From assembly GCA_948144175.1 (NCBI GenBank), contig CANXME010002062.1:1-64000 (forward strand): a stretch of DNA of 64,000 bases, in the 5' to 3' direction. This DNA comes from Closterium sp. NIES-65. Its lineage: Eukaryota > Streptophyta > Zygnematophyceae > Desmidiales > Closteriaceae. Position numbers and translations under genes: made by a program. Below the pieces are notes generated by a model. The model had not been told where the DNA came from, ran no database searches, and saw nothing but the letters and a program-made list of their open reading frames with translations. This document shows, in pieces, positions 9,961 through 20,760 of this stretch (its first letter is position 1; every line of letters starts with the position of its first letter).

Positions 9961-11660
9961 AGCTACCTTGACAGGCTCTACTGCGTCTACCTGGGACACA
10001 CCTGACGGGGCAGGACCCTGAGGGGGGGAGAGGGTCTACCGAGGGAGGACTTGGCGCAAGGAAGAGCGGCGGCAGGGGGAGGGGCGCAGTGCGATAGGGG
10101 AAGAGACGGCAGTAAGGCACCAACTCGTCAAAGGTGACGTCCTGGGAGGACAAAACATGGCGCGAGGTGGGGTGGTAAAACTGCCAACCAGGCGCATCAG
10201 GGGGGAAGCCAAGGAAGACGCAGGGAACAGCACGGGGGGACAGCTTGTCCGCAGACAAGTCGCGGACAAACGCCCGAGATCCCCAGACACGAAACGCAGA
10301 CGGCATCGCCAACCTTCCCCGTCCACCGCAAGGTGGGGGAGGTTTCTGGCAAGGAGACCCGGGGCTGAAGGTTGAGCTGATGCGCTGCGTACTGAACCGC
10401 AAACGGCCACAGAAAATGGGGAGCAGCCGCATGGATCATGGACGTACGAGCGACGTCCATGACCATGCCAATGCAGCACTCAGCAATCCTATTTTGTTGT
10501 GGAGAGGCCGGAAGCGTGAAGGTCTGGCGGATGCCCTGTGCACGACAGAAGGCTCCCAGACGAGCAGAGGAAAACTCCCCGCCTCTGTCAGAGTGCAGAC
10601 GCAGAACAGGAAAGTCCGAGCCGAAACTCTCTCTGAGCTGGAGACGAGCCGCGCGGATCCAGTCGATCAACACCTCAGTGACGTCACCCTTGTTGCGCAA
10701 GGGGAACACCATGGTGTAACGCGAGTAGTCGTCAACTACCAACGAGAAGTAACGCTCGTGACCCTGGCCACGGACGCGGGCGGGGCCCCACACGTCCATG
10801 TGAAGAGTCTGCAGCGGAGCCTCTGTCGGATGAAACTCGGAGGAGTGAGGGGCGGCGCGCTGCCGCCCCTCAACGCAAGGAATGCAGGTAGGGGCAGGCC
10901 CCGGAGGGAGGGGAGGGAGGGACCGGGGGAGACCAGAGACAAGGACACGGGAGGCCATGCCTCGGAGACGAGGCAGGGAGGGGTGACCAAGGCGGTGGTG
11001 CCAAAGGAGAGTCTGGTGGGACAGGAGACGACACGAGCAGGGAGCAGACTCAGGACCAGACCTGGACGCTGCAGCAAACACCTGACCCAACGCAGCTACC
11101 TGACCAGATTCAGCAACCGGAGGAGACTCAGTAGTCAGTGTTTACAGGCTCGACCCCGGCCGACGGGTAAACGTGGCCAAGTGTCGGCCCGTCCGAGCAC
11201 ACGTACAGTGGGTCACCCGCTGACTTCGCAAGAGTGAACTGATCAACCCCCCCATCCTGTAGATCAGCACCACTCACCAAGTTCGTAGAGAACGAGGGGA
11301 GGTAGAGACCTGACAGGGTGCCAGAGGGGGCTGCGCGACACGGTAAGCCAGTTGAGAAGCTAGGAAGGACAGGACCCCCAGAGGGGTCCACCAGGGAGAC
11401 CACAACCGGCCGACTAAGCGGCGTAAGCGTGGTGCGGTCTCGAAAGAAGGAGCGGGAAGCACCCGAGTCAAGGGTGAAGGTGTGTAAGGCCTGAGCCGAC
11501 GTGGTACCTGAGAGAGCAGACTCACCAGCACCTGGGGCAGTAGACGCACTAGCACCTAGAGCAGCAGCCTCACCACCACCTAGAGCAGCAGCCTCAATGC
11601 CCGGGTCAGGCGGAACACACAGGTAACAGTCACCCTCATCACTAGTAGACACAGCATACA
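9960..11660 (-). pseudogene. G2 protease and integrase region
   Basis: Minus strand: protease site TLDSGASRSFF (about 11440-11480). The integrase follows: HHRLGHPSLPRL, then CIPCVEGRQRA (the HHCC zinc domain), MDVWGPARVRG and LVVDDYSRYT (first catalytic Asp region), LRLHSDRGGEFSS (second Asp), and SPQQNRIAECCIG (Glu region). Integrase inserts the cDNA; the protease matures the polyprotein. Fossil. Confidence 0.87.
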
Positions 11661-12959
11661 TGGGAGCAAGAATAGCATCATAGTCAAGATTAAAGACAGC
11701 TCTCCCCAGCGAAGGATCTCAGTGGCGTCAAGGAAGTGGAGACGCCAAGCGTCCATCAGGCAGCCGAAGCAGCGCTGGGTGGAGTGCGATCCCCCGCACT
11801 GCTCACCAGCACGGTCGCCGGTACGGAGGACGTAGGTACAGGGGACCAGTACCCCCACCGCGCTGACGCCCAGCGTACCACTCACGAAGCTGCTGGGGGG
11901 ACGGGGTCTCACGAGTGCGCTGCTGCTGCTGGCGCTGACCACCAATTAAGCCGCCCCGATGCGAAGAGCCACCCCGACTAGCTCCACCTCCTCTGCCGCC
12001 ACCCTCCGCCACCGCCGCCACCGCCTCCTCCTCCGCTCCCACCGCCTCCGCCGCCACCACCGCCACCGAAGCCCCCACCCCCGCCACCACTCCCACCACC
12101 ACCCCCACTCCCTCCGCCTTCTCCACCTCCACCTCCACCGCCCCCGCCAGCCCCTCCAGCGCCCTTGCCCCCCTTGCCCTTGCCGGTGCGGCGTCGCCCG
12201 CTAGGGGCAGACGCAGCGCCGACCGACTCGGTGCCAACGAAGTCGACGGCAGCACCAGAGGCAACAGAGGGCAAAAGGGGGGAGGGGGAGCACCCCTCAA
12301 AGACAGGGGCACACGGGTCACCTCGAGAGGCTCCTACAGCGACTATACTCTTCTCAGCTGCCAGGAGGCTCTCCTCGAGGAGGTCAACGGTGAGTGTGGT
12401 GGGGCAAACAGAGAGGAAGTGGTCCCTGACCCGAGCGAAGGGAGTCAGGGAGCCGGGTGACTATGTAGTAGAGGGTGATGTACATGGGGGGGGGGGGGTT
12501 CTTGGCGCAGAACTCAGCAGGAGCGCAGCGCGGTAGCGGGTGTCACTAGTGCGAAGGTGCGTAACGAGGTCAGCGACAGTGGGAAAGGCGGCGAGGTCAG
12601 GAAAACAGGTACGGCAGTATGAGGCGGCTAAGAGCAGCAGTGGCAGGGGAAGAGTAGCGTGCAACTACAGCGTCGTACAAGGTCTTAGCACTCTTGTACT
12701 GACTTAAGTGCGCACGCTCAGCGGTCGGTAAGTGGCGACGCACAGCAAGACGGGCAGCAGCATCGCATGTGGCCCACTGCGAGCGAACAGTGCTGTCAGC
12801 ATCAGCAGGCGGGGCAGGAGAGGCACCGGAGGTGAGATCGAACAGGGAGAGTCCGTCTGCCCTATCGCACTGTAGGAAGAGCTGTAGGTCATCGACCCAG
12901 ACCTCGAAGTCAACAGCACGACCCTCAGCATCAAAGGTAAGGACACTGGGGGTAGCCAT
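11661..12959 (-). pseudogene. G2 gag region with Gly-rich spacer
   Basis: Starts near 12959 on the minus strand as MATPSVLTFDAEGRAVDFE and carries the UBN2-type Gag domain (SLFDLTSGASPA, TLYDAVVARYSSPATAALS). A long poly-glycine spacer (about 11990-12170) follows, then the SPQQLREWYAGRQ and CTYVLRTGDRAGEQC segment with its Cys/His knuckle. Fossil. Confidence 0.82.
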
Positions 12960-12969
12960 GATAGCAGTG

Positions 12970-13825
12970 GTGTAGCAGGGAGTGCTCGCACCAGTCCGGG
13001 TGGGTAGGGCCGGGGCGCGCCGGTAGGAACAGGGCTTCAACTGCGGTGGCAGCGACTCGGCAGTGGCAGTAGCGGCTCGATGGCGGCTCGGCGGCAGCGG
13101 CTTGGTAGTGGCGGCTCGACGGCGGCTTCGGCGACTCGGCGGCTCGGCTGCTCGGCGGCTCGGCGGCTCGGCGGATCGGCTGCTCGGCGGCCCGGCGGCT
13201 CGGCGGCTCGGCTGCTCGGCGGTGAAGGGGTCGGGGAGGGGCCGAAAGGGGCGGCGACGGGGCCGCAAGGGGCGGCGACGGGGCCGCTAAGGGCGGCGAC
13301 GAGGCCGCAAGGGGGCTACGACGGGGCCGCAAGGGGCGGCGACGGGGCCGCAAGGGGCGGCGACGGGGCCGCTAAGGGCACCGACGAGGCCGCAAGAGGG
13401 CGGCATAGGGGCCGCGAGAGGGCGGCGACGCGGCCGCGAGAGGGCGGCGACGAGGCCGCGAGGGCGGCGGCGGGGCCGCGAACGGCGGTGACGGGGCCTC
13501 GAGAGGGCGGCGACGGGGCCCGCGAGAGGGCTGCGACAGGGCCGTGGAGGTGGGGCCGCAAGGGGTCGCTGAGGGCGGCGCGACGGGCCGCTCAGGGCGG
13601 CGCGACGGGCCGCTCAGGGCGGCGCGACGGGCCGCTAGGGGGTGGCGACAGGGTCGCGAGGGGCCGTGAGAGGGTGGGGGGCCGCTAAGGGCGGCGCGAC
13701 GGGTCGCTAAGGGGAGGGCGGCACACAGGGCGCGCCTCGGTCAGGGGCGACTCGATCTCAGGGCAGGAAAAAAAAAAAAACTCGATTTTCAGTGGTGGGC
13801 CCTAGGAAAAGTTCCCACTAGGGAA
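12970..13825. repeat. GC-rich leader arrays of G2
   Basis: Units near GGCGGCGACGGGGCCGCAAG (about 20-21 bp) repeat from about 13240 to 13700, with a shorter GGCGGCTCG array at 13080-13220. A GTTCCC/GGGAAC hairpin and a GGGCCC palindrome (13797-13802) lie next to the primer site. Confidence 0.8.
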
Positions 13826-13839
13826 CATTCTCTATACCA

Positions 13840-13963
13840 TGTGGAGAAACGAGGAATGAATGACTAAGGAGAATGTGGGTACAAGTAGGAAACCTAGAAA
13901 TGTTGTACCCTATAGTGTCTACCCCACTACAGCCTAGATAGACCATAGCATATAAGTTTGACA
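13840..13963 (-). repeat. 5' LTR of G2
   Basis: 124 bp, TGTCAAAC...CTCCACA on the minus strand, next to primer site TGGTATAGAG. Its partner is 6824-6948. Confidence 0.9.
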
Positions 13964-14200
13964 AGATCGCAGTCTAGGCACGTAGATCACGGGATGGGCG
14001 GCTAGATCGTGGTCTAGGCACGTAGATCACGGGATGGGCGGCTAGATCGCGGGTCCTGCAACGAAATCGCGGTTTGGGCGGCTGAATCGCGAGCTTCTAG
14101 CCAGAAACGCGCTGTTCCTTGCGAATCGCGCTGCTACTAGCGGGAAACGCCCTGCTGCCTGCGGATCGCGCTGCTACTAGTGGGAAACGCACTGCTACTA
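13964..14200. repeat. Repeat flank continued right of G2
   Basis: A 40-bp direct repeat (GTCTAGGCACGTAGATCACG and its continuation) occurs twice at 13971-14050, followed by GCTGCTACTAG-type units. This is the same decayed array seen at 6700-6823. Confidence 0.7.
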
Positions 14201-15473
14201 AGGTCTTTTTCCTGCCATATCCACTTAGGTATCAAATAATTACGCCTTCCCACCACATATCTTACGCTTTCATGCAACCCGCTTTCATGAATCGAGAATT
14301 TTCATTGTTGGCATTCGCACTTGAAGCTTGTTAAAAGTGCCCATGCCTTTGCGAGAGAGTGCCAGCGACGTTGGCAAAGAGGGTAACCACACAAAGTTTT
14401 ACCCATATTCCGGACCTAAAAAAATATCACACGTGGTTAGTGATTTACACCTTTGTATGTTTCATTCGAGATCATCATTCAACAACTTTGTTATCGAAGG
14501 TGTTGAGCTGGGTTTTCCCCTAGCGAGGCCAACCCACCCATCGCCTCTCACTAGAGCGATCCCGTAACTCCCGCTAGCCCGTTGCGCGCACCTCTAGCCT
14601 AGCCGAGGATCGAGCCCATCCATCCTAGACCCGTCGAGATTTATCCTAGGTTAGTCACGACCCTACCCAAGCACGTCGGAACTCTGCCTAGGCTAGTCGC
14701 GACCGATCCTAAGCTCGGTTTGAACGTGCAACCGTCATTAAGCCCGTTGAGAACCTCCCTATGTCTCTCGCGACCCTACCCAGGCCCGTCTAGCCCCACC
14801 CTGATCTGTCGCACACAGCCAAATGCCCCGCCACTAACGCGAAACCGCCTCAAACCTCCGTTACCCGCCGTTACGCGCCGTTACCCGCTTATCCGCCGTT
14901 ACCAGTCTTTTCCCCTCCGTTACCCGCCTATACCCGCCCCTACCCGCCACTACCCGCCGTTACCCGCCGTTTCCCCCCCGTTACCCGCCATTCCCGCCCC
15001 TACCAGTCACGACAAGCCGTTACCCGCCTCCCTGCGCGCCCTGTAGCCCGACGACCCGCACCCCGCACCCCGTCCGAACCAACACCCCGCACCCCATACG
15101 CACCTCGCACCCCGTCCACTCCGTACGCACCGCGCACCCCATACGCACCTCGCACCCCGTCCACTCCGTACGCACCCCGCACCTAAACCCGCCGCCACCC
15201 ATCCCTCCTAGCCCCACCCCTTCCCACCTTACCCAGCCGCTCATAACCTCGGCCCACCGCTCGCTCACGACCGCACTCAACCACTCTCAACCGTACCCTA
15301 CCGCACCCCGCACTGGACCGCACCCCAACGCACTAGACTGCACCCCACCGCACCCAACCGCGCCCAACCGCTCCTAACCGCCGGGGGTCTCTCTCTTAGT
15401 CGCACCCCACCGCTTCCTACCGCCCGTACCCAGGCCTCTGCGCACCCGAGCGCCCGTGCCTTGCCCGTTCACT
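14201..15473. other. Upstream region of the gag-protease frame, repeat-rich
   Basis: 14201-14570 is ordinary-composition DNA with one small unrecognised frame (14328-14567, plus). From 14580 the sequence is C-rich. It holds CGTTACCCGC-type units at 14870-15030, two copies of a roughly 57-bp GCACCCCGTCCACTCCGTAC block at 15060-15190, and CCGCACCCCA units at 15290-15420. It resembles the GC-rich leaders of the G elements, but I find no LTR or primer site. Confidence 0.55.
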
Positions 15474-17096
15474 ATGGCGACCTCCCGTGTCCTGTCGTTC
15501 GATCCGGAGAGCCGCCCCGTTGACTTTCCATCGTGGCTGCGGAAGCTCCGCCTCTACCTCGGAAGTCGGCTCGAAAACGACGTGCCCCTGTCTGAGCATG
15601 TCACTGGTGAGCTAAAGGCCCCCCCTGCTCCCGAGCCCCTTGATGCCAACCCGTCAGAGGCAGATAAGACTGCATTTGCCTTGGCTCGCCTTGAGCTCAG
15701 GCGCTGGGCGGCTCGTGACGCTGCTGCCATTCTCGCCATCATTGACCTCCTCCCATTGTCCGAGCAGGTGCATTTTGGCCAAGAGGAGACGGCCAAGGCA
15801 CTGTACGATGCTGTAGTTGCACGCTATTCCACCCCTGCCACTGCGTCCCTTGGCAGCCTCGTGCTGCCCTTTCTCTTCCCCGATCTCCCTTCGTTCCATA
15901 GAGTGGCTGATCTGATCCTGCACTTGCGCTCGCTCGATGCTCAGTTCCGTGCTGCCGCTACTGATCCTGACTTACTCGCTAAGAACCCGCCACCCATATA
16001 CATGACCCTGTGCCTTCTCGCCACACGCCTACCTGGCCGCTTCAAATCCGCTCGTGATTACTTTTTCACCATTGATCCCATGACTCTCACTATTGAGCTC
16101 TTTGAGGAGAGGCTCCTTGCCGTCGAGAGTCTTGCCCGCTCCCTTGCTGCCGCTAGTAGTACTGTCCTCCCCCCTATCTTCGAAGGGTGTGCCCCGTCTT
16201 TCCTTGTCTCCTCTGTGGCCTCGGCCTCTGTTACTGAGGCAACAGAGGTGGCAACAGTTGCCTCTGGCCAGAAGAAGGGCAAGAGGGGCGGTAAGAAAGG
16301 AGGTGGGGGAGGTGGCGGTGGCGGCGGGGGTGGTGATGGCGGAGGTGGAGGGAGTGGAGGTGGTGGCGGAGGCAGTGGAGGAGGAGGAGGTGTTGGCTAC
16401 GGGGGGGTGGAGTCTCCACTGCAGCAGCAGCCACTACAGCAACAGCCACAGCAGCAGCAGCCACAGCAGCAACAGCCACAACGGCAGCCACAGCAGCAGC
16501 AGGGCCAGCAGCAACAGTTCGAGCAGTGGGGAGCGCAGCAGCAGTGGGGTTCGTTTGGACCAGGAAGCACTGGTCGCATCGGTGGCCCACCCAGCTGGAC
16601 GTCGCGTGGTCCCCCCCCTACTCCCTGCCAGTACCCAGTTCAGACTGGGAAACGTCGAGGTGGCCCCTGCGGCCGTCCCCACCCTCCGGGTCAGTGCTTT
16701 GCACTGCTCACGGATCGCTACCGCGCACAGTTCGGCCTTGGTGGCACCGCTCCGGACTGGGCCCCGCTAGTTCGTACTCTTGGTCCGACGTTGTTTGACA
16801 TGTCTGCGACTGATTTGCATGCTGCATTGCGATCTGCTTCTGTGATGCATGGTGATGTTGACGATAGACTGGGATCCTTGTCTGTTGCTAGTGCTCCTAT
16901 TTCCAGTGAAGGTGCTTGTGTAGTTACTAGGCCAGGTGTTCCTACAGCTGACACGTCGCTCTCTTTGGCACTGGATTCTGGCGCGTCTCAGACTCAGTGC
17001 TTCTTCCGCGACAACATCACTGCCACACAGGGCTTATATTATAGTTTTAGGGACTCTGATTATGATTATAGTTATTTTGGAAAACCTGGATATTAG
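15474..17096 (+). CDS. C1: gag-protease frame of a separate copia lineage
   Basis: One uninterrupted frame of about 540 residues. The N-terminal two fifths is a UBN2/copia Gag-like domain (MATSRVLSFDPESRPVDF, ALYDAVVARYSTPATASLGS, PPIYMTLCLLATRLPGR) clearly related to, but well diverged from, the G-family Gag. Then come a basic KKGKRGGKKG stretch, a poly-Gly tract (about 16300-16400), a Gln-rich tract (about 16420-16540), a Cys/His stretch around TGKRRGGPCGRPHPPGQCF, and an aspartic protease start, LALDSGASQTQCFFRD. The start was taken at 15474 rather than the upstream ATG because it matches the MATPSV start of related Gags. No integrase or RT follows before B1 begins. It may be a fossil gag-protease piece or a gag-only element. 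Confidence 0.7.
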   Translation: MATSRVLSFDPESRPVDFPSWLRKLRLYLGSRLENDVPLSEHVTGELKAPPAPEPLDANPSEADKTAFALARLELRRWAARDAAAILAIIDLLPLSEQVHFGQEETAKALYDAVVARYSTPATASLGSLVLPFLFPDLPSFHRVADLILHLRSLDAQFRAAATDPDLLAKNPPPIYMTLCLLATRLPGRFKSARDYFFTIDPMTLTIELFEERLLAVESLARSLAAASSTVLPPIFEGCAPSFLVSSVASASVTEATEVATVASGQKKGKRGGKKGGGGGGGGGGGGDGGGGGSGGGGGGSGGGGGVGYGGVESPLQQQPLQQQPQQQQPQQQQPQRQPQQQQGQQQQFEQWGAQQQWGSFGPGSTGRIGGPPSWTSRGPPPTPCQYPVQTGKRRGGPCGRPHPPGQCFALLTDRYRAQFGLGGTAPDWAPLVRTLGPTLFDMSATDLHAALRSASVMHGDVDDRLGSLSVASAPISSEGACVVTRPGVPTADTSLSLALDSGASQTQCFFRDNITATQGLYYSFRDSDYDYSYFGKPGY

Positions 17097-17231
17097 TGTG
17101 GGTTGTAGGAATTATTTTAAGCCTTATAGTGTTGTACCCCGATTGTTTTAGAGTGGCTGAATTGTATTGTGTACAAGGCTCAGACAGAACTTGCCAGCCA
17201 CTGCTGAAATGTGTCTAAAGTGCGTTAAGAG
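17097..17231. other. Spacer between C1 and B1
   Basis: AT-richer sequence that ends in the B1 target duplication AAGAG (17227-17231). It resumes at 30247 beyond B1. No gene is seen. Confidence 0.5.
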
Positions 17232-17339
17232 TGTTGGAAACAATAAGTCCTAAGTGCGCTTCTGTCGTACCAAAACCCAAGGCACCAAGCGAAGCAGTCC
17301 CAATCGAAGCATCGAGTCAACCTCGGAGGTTACGAGAAA

Positions 17340-17362
17340 GTCAAAGGTCGCTGACCTTTGAC
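17340..17362. promoter_or_regulatory. Inverted W-box palindrome in B1 5' LTR
   Basis: Arms GTCAAAGGTC and GACCTTTGAC pair perfectly around a 3-base spacer GCT. Each arm holds a TTGAC core, the plant WRKY W-box. A third core lies at about 17315. The TATATAA box follows about 130 bp downstream. Stress-type induction is inferred. Confidence 0.55.
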
Positions 17363-17491
17363 TCGACAATTACAGCGCGACAGTTAAGGACACACAACTG
17401 ACTCGTTACAGAGCAGTTGCCCGAGTCGCACTATATCGAACCGCAACAGCAATACAGTTATCTATCTATCTATTCGTATTCCCTGTACTCT

Positions 17492-17498
17492 TATATAA
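17492..17498 (+). promoter_or_regulatory. TATA-like box of B1 5' LTR
   Basis: TATATAA in the middle of the LTR; the same box is at 30086-30092 in the 3' LTR. Confidence 0.55.
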
Positions 17499-17702
17499 AT
17501 CCTTGTATTTGCTTGTTTAATTTAATCTACTTTGCTCTCACACACCAGTGCAAGGTCGGTTCACAATCCTCATTAAACGCTTCCGCTATTACAAGTTTCT
17601 ACCCAAGAGTTCTCCTCTGCAAAGATCCTAAGGGCTATTTCTCTGCCCAACATGGTATGAGCTGACAGGGGAAAACTCTAACCTTTTTGATCATTACAAG
17701 AC

Positions 17703-19762
17703 ATGGCAACAAACAAGGAAAGGAGCTCCCCTAATGGCTCCTCGGGCACTACTCCTACTCCACCGCCAGCCTCTGGCCTGCACACAGAGGAAGGCACGGC
17801 AGCAAGACCAAGGGGAACGTCAACCGAGACCCCCACGAACCATCCTTCTGACTTCGACCAGAGCATGATGGAGAAATTTTTCTCCTTCATGTCCTTCTAC
17901 GAGCAACACCAGCAGTCGGGACCTGCACAGACACACAACAGCAACAACGGAGCGACACCCATGAGCCTTGACGGGTCGTCATACGCGCGAGGGAATCAAC
18001 AGCAGCAACCCACCTTCGCCCCGTACGAACGCGGGTCGATCAGCTTCCTGCCTCAACCTCCACCTGCGCAAGACAAACCAATGGATGCCTTACAAGTACA
18101 GTCGCAGTTCGCGCATGTTCTGAAACTACAGACGTCAAGACCTTTCGACGGAAAGGACTTCTTTACCTGGTCCTTTGAATTCGAGTTGATGATGGAAGGC
18201 GCGCAGATACTCGGCTTCTTCGACGGATCCCTGCAGTATCCAGCAAACGGGACACAGTATGAAAAGCAGCAGTATACGTATCAATCCATGATGGCGTATA
18301 ATATTCTACTGAGAAACATCACACCAACCCAGCAGCAGAACATTCGCTCTTACCGAAACTTCGGCAACTCGGCGGAACTCACGTACGGCCATCTGAAGAA
18401 CCTGTACCAGGCAACAGACAGTGTAAACCAGAGCAGGTTAATGGCGCAGCTGACAACAGTTGAAATGAAACCAGGAGAAAAAGGGTTGGCGTATATCAGC
18501 CGATGTCGCGAATTGCGCGACAAGCTTCTTCGATGTGGAGGGTCAATCTCTGAAGACGCCTTCGTAACAGTCGTCATCGGTGGCCTCGGTCCTCAGTGGC
18601 GCGCCACCAAAGCAATTCTTCGAGCACACGGGAGGATCTCCGAAGCGGCACTTTGCGCAGAAATTCACGCCGAGCAGCAGGATATGGACCTGCAAGAAGA
18701 AAGACACAAGAAAAGAACATTAGCACCGGAGTTTGCTTTCCATACTCAGCGACGACACAACTACTACAACAATCGACAGCAGCAGCCGAAGTTAGTACCT
18801 CCATTTTGTCACATCTGCAAGACATCAGGACACCCACGCACGCACTGCCCGTCTCGACAGACAACACCACAGCGACAACTGCGGCCTTCAAGCACCCAAG
18901 TTGCTTCGACACAAGCAAGCTCGACAACCACGATTCAAGCTTCAACGACCTCAACAGGACAACCTGCACAAGGAGCAAGACATATAGTCAACTGCATGGT
19001 CAAGATAACCGACTCTTGCATAACAGAGTCACCACCCCATTACTCACTGGAAGAGGAGCTCGACAACAGGACGCCTCGTCGCGAATCACTCCATCCAAAT
19101 CCGACTTACGCCGCTATCGCTCAAAGTGAACCGTCCGGCCAAGACACCTGGTTCTTGGACAGTTGCTGCGGGCAACACATGTGCTCGTCCGGGCGTTTCG
19201 TACAACGCGAACATCGACTCCAACGGGAAGTGATCATCACGGTTGCCAACAACCAAAACCTGCGCACACGAAGACAAGGAGTGGTACAGCTTCTGTCAAG
19301 AGAAACAAATGTCATACTGCACATGTCTAAGGTACTCATCACTGAAGGACTCGGCTACAACTTACTGAGCGTTAGCCAGTTGATGGCGAAAGGAATTCAT
19401 CTGGAAGCCGACAGCACGACCCAGGAGTTCAAGCTTTACCACGGGAGAGGCGGTCTCTACATCGGGAAAGCAGTGCTGAAGAACAACGTCTTCGTCCTCG
19501 ACTTCGCTCCTGACCTCGGCACTGCAGACAGCGACGCCATTGTGAACTTTGCTGATTGGACACACCCTCCGGATCTCGACCCCGACTTCAGCCCGGGAGG
19601 TTTCTGGTACTCCCACACTATCCCTGAAGCAGAACGAACAAGAGCGTTAGCAACGATTCAACAAGAAGCAGAGACGACAACATCGGCAGCAGCGACAACA
19701 TCGGCAGCAGCAACAACATCAGCAGCAGCAGGAACAACGACACCAGTCACAGTCGACGAAGC
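17703..19762 (+). pseudogene. B1 gag and protease region
   Basis: Begins MATNKERSSPNGSSGTT, 50 bp after the LTR. A disordered Pro/Ser/Gln-rich N-terminus of about 130 residues leads to a UBN2-type Gag domain (FDGKDFFTWSFEFELMMEG, YNILLRNITPTQQQN, MKPGEKGLAYISRCRELRDK). A CCHC zinc knuckle, CHICKTSGHPRTHC, follows at about 18807-18848, and then the protease site TWFLDSCCGQHMC near 19150. The reading ends where G3 is inserted. Gag forms particles and binds RNA; protease matures it. Confidence 0.9.
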
Positions 19763-19895
19763 TGTCAAACATTATATATGTTATGCTTGTGTAGGCTACA
19801 GTGGGTTAGCCTATAGGGGGTACACAATTCTAGGGTTTCCTACTTGTACTCATTTTCACTGCTAGTTCATTCATTCCTGTTCGCTTATTCTCACA
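19763..19895 (+). repeat. 5' LTR of G3
   Basis: 133 bp, TGTCAAACATTATATATG...CTCACA, identical by eye to 26668-26800. Confidence 0.95.
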
Positions 19896-19990
19896 TGGTA
19901 TAGAGCGGGTCCTTCTACGGACCGTTTTTTTTTGGGCCCACCGAAGCGCCCCCCGAGGCGCGATCTTTTTTAGCGACCCCTCGGGTCGCC
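19896..19990 (+). promoter_or_regulatory. Primer site and structured leader start of G3
   Basis: After the primer site come hairpin arms GGTCC/GGACC (19908-19912, 19919-19923), the palindrome GGGCCC (19934-19939), arms GCGCC/GGCGC (19946-19950, 19957-19961) and GCGACCC/GGGTCGC with a CTC loop (19973-19989). The G5 leader start is nearly the same. A dimerisation or packaging role is inferred. Confidence 0.6.
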
Positions 19991-20760
19991 ATTTCCCCTG
20001 CGGCCCCGCCGCCTTCACTGACGCGGCCCCGCCGCCCTCTCTGTCGCGGCCCCCGCCGCCTGCTCTCACGCGGCCCCGCCCCGGCTCCTTCGCGGCCCCG
20101 CTGCCTGCTCTCACGCGGCCCCGCCCCGGCTTTCACGCGGCCCCGCCGACGGCTTTGTCGCGGCCCCGCCCAGGCCCTTACGCGGCTCCGCCGCCTGCTC
20201 TCACGCGGCCCCGCCCCAGCTCCTTCGCGGCCCCGCCGCCTGCTCTCGCGCGGCCCCGCCCCGGCTTCTACGCGGCCCCGCCCCGGCTTTCACGCGGCCC
20301 CGCCGACGGCTTTGTCGCGGCCCCGCCCAGGCCCTTACGCGGCTCCGCCGCCTGCTCTCACGCGGCCCCGCCCCGGCTCCTTCGCGGCCCCCGCCGCCTG
20401 CTCTCGCGCGGCCCCGCCCCGGCTTCTACGCGGCCCCGCCCCGGCTTTCACGCGGCCCCGCCGACGACTCTGTCGCGGCCCCGCCCAGGCCCTTACGCGG
20501 CCCCGCCGCCTGCCCCCGTCGCGGCCCGGTCACCTCCTGACGGCCCCGCCGTCCCTTCGTGACGGCCCCGCCGTCCCTTCCTGACGGCCCCGCCGTCCCC
20601 TCCTGACGGCTCCTGCCGTCCCCTTCTACCGGCCCCGCAACTGCACCTGCTGGCCCCGCCGCTGCACCTACCGGCCCCCACCACCCACCCCCCCTTTTCC
20701 CGTCGCCTGTCGAGGCGACCTGAGGGGGGCCGCTTCTCCTCCTCCTTCTCCTCCTTCTTC
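19990..20760 (+). repeat. GC-rich leader array of G3
   Basis: CGGCCCCGCC-based units of about 20-25 bp are organised in a higher-order repeat of about 158 bp (GCCGACGGCTTTGTCG recurs near 20145 and 20302, with a variant near 20460). It ends in a block with arms GTCGCCT/AGGCGAC (20702-20719) that is shared with S2 at about 47457-47480. Confidence 0.8.

Larger units (their letters stand above)
6824..13963 (-). mobile_element. G2: full-length Ty1/copia-type element (G family), old copy
   Basis: Terminal repeats 6824-6948 and 13840-13963 are flanked by the 5-bp duplication AGATC (6819-6823 and 13964-13968). Minus strand order: LTR, primer site (13828-13839), GC-rich leader, gag, zinc knuckle, protease, integrase, a low-complexity linker, reverse transcriptase, RNase H, polypurine end, LTR. 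The integrase-before-RT order is diagnostic of Ty1/copia. The LTRs differ at about 12 of 124 positions, making this the oldest datable copy here. It is broken, with many breaks. Confidence 0.93.
17232..17652 (+). repeat. 5' LTR of B1
   Basis: 421 bp, TGTTGGAAAC...GCCCAACA. Contains an inverted W-box pair (17340-17362) and a TATA-like box (17492-17498) in promoter order. Confidence 0.95.

Noticed and set aside
14328-14567. Small plus-strand frame near 14.4 kb as a gene.
   Set aside because: No recognisable domain or signals; mentioned only in the region entry.
15474-17096. C1 as a domesticated host gag gene.
   Set aside because: An open frame alone does not show domestication; it keeps a protease start and sits among retroelements.
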